From positions 124,001 to 188,000 of the forward strand of contig NZ_CP034328.1 of the NCBI RefSeq assembly GCF_003940805.1: a stretch of DNA of 64,000 nt, read 5' to 3'. Each line of letters opens with the position of its first letter. Position 1 is the first letter of the stretch. Shown here piece after piece: positions 61,672 to 64,000 of this stretch. The DNA comes from Tabrizicola piscis (lineage in GTDB: Bacteria; Pseudomonadota; Alphaproteobacteria; Rhodobacterales; Rhodobacteraceae). The notes under the pieces are model-generated. The model was not told the origin of the DNA, did not search any database, and was given only the letters and a program-made list of their open reading frames with translations. The position numbers and the translations under genes were made by a program.

Positions 61672-62691
61672 ATGGCCCTCGCCCCCCAAAAAGCCACGCA
61701 GACCGCAAAAGCCGACGCGCCGCGCCGCTTTGTGTTCCTGCTCTTGGACAAATTCACGATGATGAACTTCGCCGGTGCAATTGAACCGTTGCGGCTGGCC
61801 AACCATGTTGCGGGCGAGAAACTTTACAGCTGGGCCTTGTGCGGTGAAGGGGTGGAAAAGACCTGTTCGAACGGAGCTACCTTCCGACTGGACCTTGGCC
61901 TTGTCGAGATGGACCGCGACGATACCGTGCTGGTCTGCGGCGGGGTCGATATCCAGAAGACCACGACCAAGGGCGTGATCGGCTGGCTGCGGCGCGAGGC
62001 GCGGCGCGGGATCACCATTGGTGGCCTGTGCACCGGGTCGCATACCCTTGCCAAGGCGGGCCTGCTGGACGGCAAGAAAGCCACGATCCATTGGGAAAAT
62101 CAGGACGGTTTTGCCGAGGAGTTCGAGGATGTGAAGCTGACGAAGTCGGTCTTCGTGATGGATGGCAATCGCTGGACCACGGCGGGGGGGATCTCGTCGA
62201 TCGACCTGATGCTGCGGATCATTGCCCAGGACCATGGCGAGGATCTGGCGAATACCGTGGCTGACCAGCTGATCTATTCCACCATTCGCACGGATCAAGA
62301 CACCCAGCGGCTGTCGATTCCAACGCGGATCGGCGTGCGGCATCCGAAGCTGTCGCAGGTCATCCAGATGATGGAGGGCAACATCGAAGACCCGATGTCC
62401 CCCGCCGATCTGGCCGAGGAGGTGGGCATGTCCACCCGCCAGCTGGAGCGTCTGTTCCGCCGCTATCTCAACCGCTCGCCCAAGCGGTACTATATGGAAC
62501 TGCGGCTGCAAAAGGCGCGCAACCTGCTGATGCAGACCGACATGAGCGTGATCAACGTCGCCCTTGCCTGCGGCTTTGCCAGCCCGTCGCATTTTTCCAA
62601 ATGCTACCGCAGCCATTACAACACCACCCCCTACCGGGAGCGTGGGTCGCACGGAATGCCGGGGGCGGGGCCCGTGCGGCTGTCAATCTAA
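61672..62691 (+). CDS. GlxA family transcriptional regulator (DJ-1/PfpI plus AraC HTH)
   Basis: 339 residues. The N-terminal DJ-1/PfpI-like domain (about 18-200) shows [26 protein letters not shown] and the elbow [16 protein letters not shown]. The C-terminal AraC domain has two HTHs: [20 protein letters not shown] and [20 protein letters not shown]. The family includes GbdR and ArgR-type regulators of choline, betaine and arginine use; ligand unknown here. Frame upstream of 61672 is open by chance as it is antisense to aroG. Its stop lies inside a short tandem repeat. Confidence 0.9.
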   Translation: MALAPQKATQTAKADAPRRFVFLLLDKFTMMNFAGAIEPLRLANHVAGEKLYSWALCGEGVEKTCSNGATFRLDLGLVEMDRDDTVLVCGGVDIQKTTTKGVIGWLRREARRGITIGGLCTGSHTLAKAGLLDGKKATIHWENQDGFAEEFEDVKLTKSVFVMDGNRWTTAGGISSIDLMLRIIAQDHGEDLANTVADQLIYSTIRTDQDTQRLSIPTRIGVRHPKLSQVIQMMEGNIEDPMSPADLAEEVGMSTRQLERLFRRYLNRSPKRYYMELRLQKARNLLMQTDMSVINVALACGFASPSHFSKCYRSHYNTTPYRERGSHGMPGAGPVRLSI

Positions 62692-62730
62692 TCAGGCTGG
62701 CAATCTAGTCAGGCTGTCGATCTAGGGCGC
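62681..62730. repeat. Short tandem repeat spanning two convergent stop codons
   Basis: 17-bp units at 62681-62697 and 62698-62714 (TGxCAATCTAxTCAGGC) and a partial third at 62715-62730. The TAA of the GlxA-type gene is in the first unit and the stop of the sugar dehydrogenase in the third. Confidence 0.7.
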
Positions 62731-63843
62731 CAACCGGTAGGCCGCCCCATTGCCGACCGACAGGAACCAGATCGACCCATCCGGCGCTTCGACCACATCG
62801 CGGACACGGCCTGTTTCGGCAGTGGACAGACGTTCCTCGGCATAGCCGGTGTCGGCGGCGGTATCGGGATCAAGCCGCCCAAGGAAATCGCTGTTGAGCG
62901 AGCCGAACAGGATATCCCCCCGCCAGTCCGGGATCAGCGCGCCGGAATAGACCAACAGGCCCGAAGGCGCGATGGAGGGGTCCCAGTAGTGCAACGGCTG
63001 CTCCATCCCGTCTTGCGCCGTGCCGGTGCCGATCGACCTGCCGTTGTAGTTCACCCCATAGGTGATGACCGGCCAGCCATAGTTCTTGCCCGCTTCGGGT
63101 GCGTTCAGCTCATCCCCGCCGCGCGCGCCGTGTTCGACGATCAGCAGGCGGCCGTCGAGGTCCAGTGTCGCTCCTTGCGGATTGCGGTGGCCAAGGCTGA
63201 ACAAGCCCGGCAGCGCGCCTTCAAGCTGCGTGGCCGGGCTGCCATCGCGGTTGAGGTGGATGATCTTGCCCTCGGCCACCGAAACATCCTGGGATTGCAA
63301 CCCGCCCGGCCCCGTGCCGCGATCCCCAAGGGTCAGGAAGATCGTGCCATCCGTCGCCTCGACCATGCGCGCGCCGAAATGCCGCCCGCCGGATGACCCC
63401 GGCGGCATCTCGAACAGGTCGGTGAAGCCTTCCAGCGTCGTGCCATCCGCCGATAGCGTGCCCTTGCCGATCGCCGTGCCAGACCCGCCGTCTTGCGCCT
63501 TGGCATAGGTCAGCCACACTTCGCGCGTGGTGTCGAAATCCTGCGGGATCAGCACGTCCAGCAGACCCCCCTGCCCCTCAACCTCGATCTCGGGCAAGCC
63601 CGAGACCAGCTGCGGTTCGGCCAAGGGGGCTGCGAAGTGTTTCAGGACGCCATCGCGTTCAGTGACGAGAAAGGCGCCACCCGGCAGAAAGCTGATGGCC
63701 CAGGGTTCCTCCAGCCCTTCGGCGACCGGGGTGATCTGCAGGACCCCGGCCGAGGTTTCGATGCCGTCGGCCGCCCCTGCAACAGATGCCCCCATGAACA
63801 GCGCCGCAAGCGCCGCTTCGAACCGATGTCTGACCTTTGGCAT
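62722..63843 (-). CDS. PQQ-dependent sugar dehydrogenase (soluble aldose dehydrogenase, YliI/GDH-B type)
   Basis: 373 residues with a signal peptide (RFEAALAALFMGASVAGAA). Six-bladed propeller motifs: GLEEPWAISFLPGGAFLVTE, the catalytic-type His in GSSGGRHFGARM, LGDRG, GHRNPQG, EHGARGGDELN and NYGWPVITYG. It oxidises aldoses in the periplasm using PQQ and calcium. AGAGGAC precedes the ATG. The 157 bases to the right edge contain no gene that I can support. Confidence 0.93.
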   Translation of the reverse strand: MPKVRHRFEAALAALFMGASVAGAADGIETSAGVLQITPVAEGLEEPWAISFLPGGAFLVTERDGVLKHFAAPLAEPQLVSGLPEIEVEGQGGLLDVLIPQDFDTTREVWLTYAKAQDGGSGTAIGKGTLSADGTTLEGFTDLFEMPPGSSGGRHFGARMVEATDGTIFLTLGDRGTGPGGLQSQDVSVAEGKIIHLNRDGSPATQLEGALPGLFSLGHRNPQGATLDLDGRLLIVEHGARGGDELNAPEAGKNYGWPVITYGVNYNGRSIGTGTAQDGMEQPLHYWDPSIAPSGLLVYSGALIPDWRGDILFGSLNSDFLGRLDPDTAADTGYAEERLSTAETGRVRDVVEAPDGSIWFLSVGNGAAYRLAP

Positions 63844-64000
63844 GGCGTCCTCTCATGTGCTTTTGGTGTCAGATAGGAAGGATGCCTGCAGCCTGCCAAT
63901 CACGATCCCTCACAGCGGCGTATCTGCCTTTTGCAGGGCATCTTTTTCCATCGTCAAACCGCTTTTCTTTTCGAATTTGGGACTCTAGGGTCTTCGGCAG

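Noticed and set aside
60133..62652. 839-codon minus-strand frame and 816-codon plus-strand frame (60241-62691), both open through the aroG-glxA region
   Set aside because: The real genes occupy only 60133-61503 and 61672-62691. The extensions are antisense to the other gene, lack start signals and domains, and are normal in high-GC DNA.
63844..64000. Gene or promoter at the right edge
   Set aside because: No supported frame, and no clear promoter elements for a gene outside the window.

Overview
The window is high-GC chromosomal DNA from an alphaproteobacterium, most likely a member of the Rhodobacteraceae (Rhodobacter/Gemmobacter/Tabrizicola type). This rests on gene content and order (NDUFA12-mlaD-DUF2155 facing aat, clpP-clpX, DUF4167, GapR, class II DAHP synthase, a ScfR-type regulator), tight ATGA/TGATG overlaps, and intergenic palindromes. 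The species cannot be fixed from sequence alone. I see two tRNAs (Thr-TGT, Asn-GTT) and no rRNA, CRISPR array, prophage or intact insertion sequence.

Layout. 1-2.6 kb: start of a glycogen operon (glgP, then partial glgB), with a LacI-type palindrome upstream. 2.9-4.1 kb: a copper-chaperone-like HMA protein behind a MerR/CueR-like dyad, a Gln-rich small ORF, a TfoX C-terminal protein and tRNA-Thr. 4.1-11.3 kb: orphan iron permease, sulfotransferase-like protein, GapR, a FadJ-like protein whose dehydrogenase half is eroded, a DksA-like protein and a rhodanese-like protein sharing an FNR-like box, and an orphan FliM/FliN-like protein. 11.4-16.1 kb: ScfR regulator, single-domain response regulator, small membrane protein and a symporter-histidine kinase resembling CrbS.

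16.2-30.9 kb is a near-complete reductive pyrimidine catabolism locus. It holds an ABC uptake system (binding protein, two permeases, ATPase), dihydropyrimidinase, N-carbamoyl-beta-alanine amidohydrolase, a RutR-type regulator with two good operators, beta-alanine aminotransferase with a BauB-like cupin, a second RutR-like regulator, and the dihydropyrimidine dehydrogenase subunits PreT and PreA split by a DedA gene. A GIY-YIG endonuclease gene bracketed by 29-bp inverted repeats sits between the carbamoylase and dihydropyrimidinase genes.

31-46 kb is mostly housekeeping: accBC, aat, mlaD, NDUFA12, clpXP, a CDP-alcohol phosphatidyltransferase, a CAP-domain protein, an orphan sensor kinase, tRNA-Asn, DUF4167, prmC-prfA and agmatinase. 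45.7-53.3 kb carries a class III aminotransferase, an M20 amidohydrolase, mazG, an iron-binding FbpA (its FbpB-like partner lies 45 kb away), a BNR-repeat protein and a nucleoside hydrolase.

53.3-55.7 kb is an accessory patch: an AT-rich AbiTii-like gene (candidate phage defence) and a secreted lectin-fold-like protein, with two direct copies of an intergenic repeat, placed next to the 3' end of phoR. 55.7-63.8 kb: phoR, gamma carbonic anhydrase, gmk, yicC, a PAS protein, class II aroG, a GlxA-type regulator and a PQQ-dependent sugar dehydrogenase.

The most interesting structures are the GIY-YIG gene inside inverted repeats, a twin-palindrome intergenic element whose second copy supplies the ribosome-binding site of aat, the RutR-controlled pyrimidine locus, and the AbiTii-like patch.
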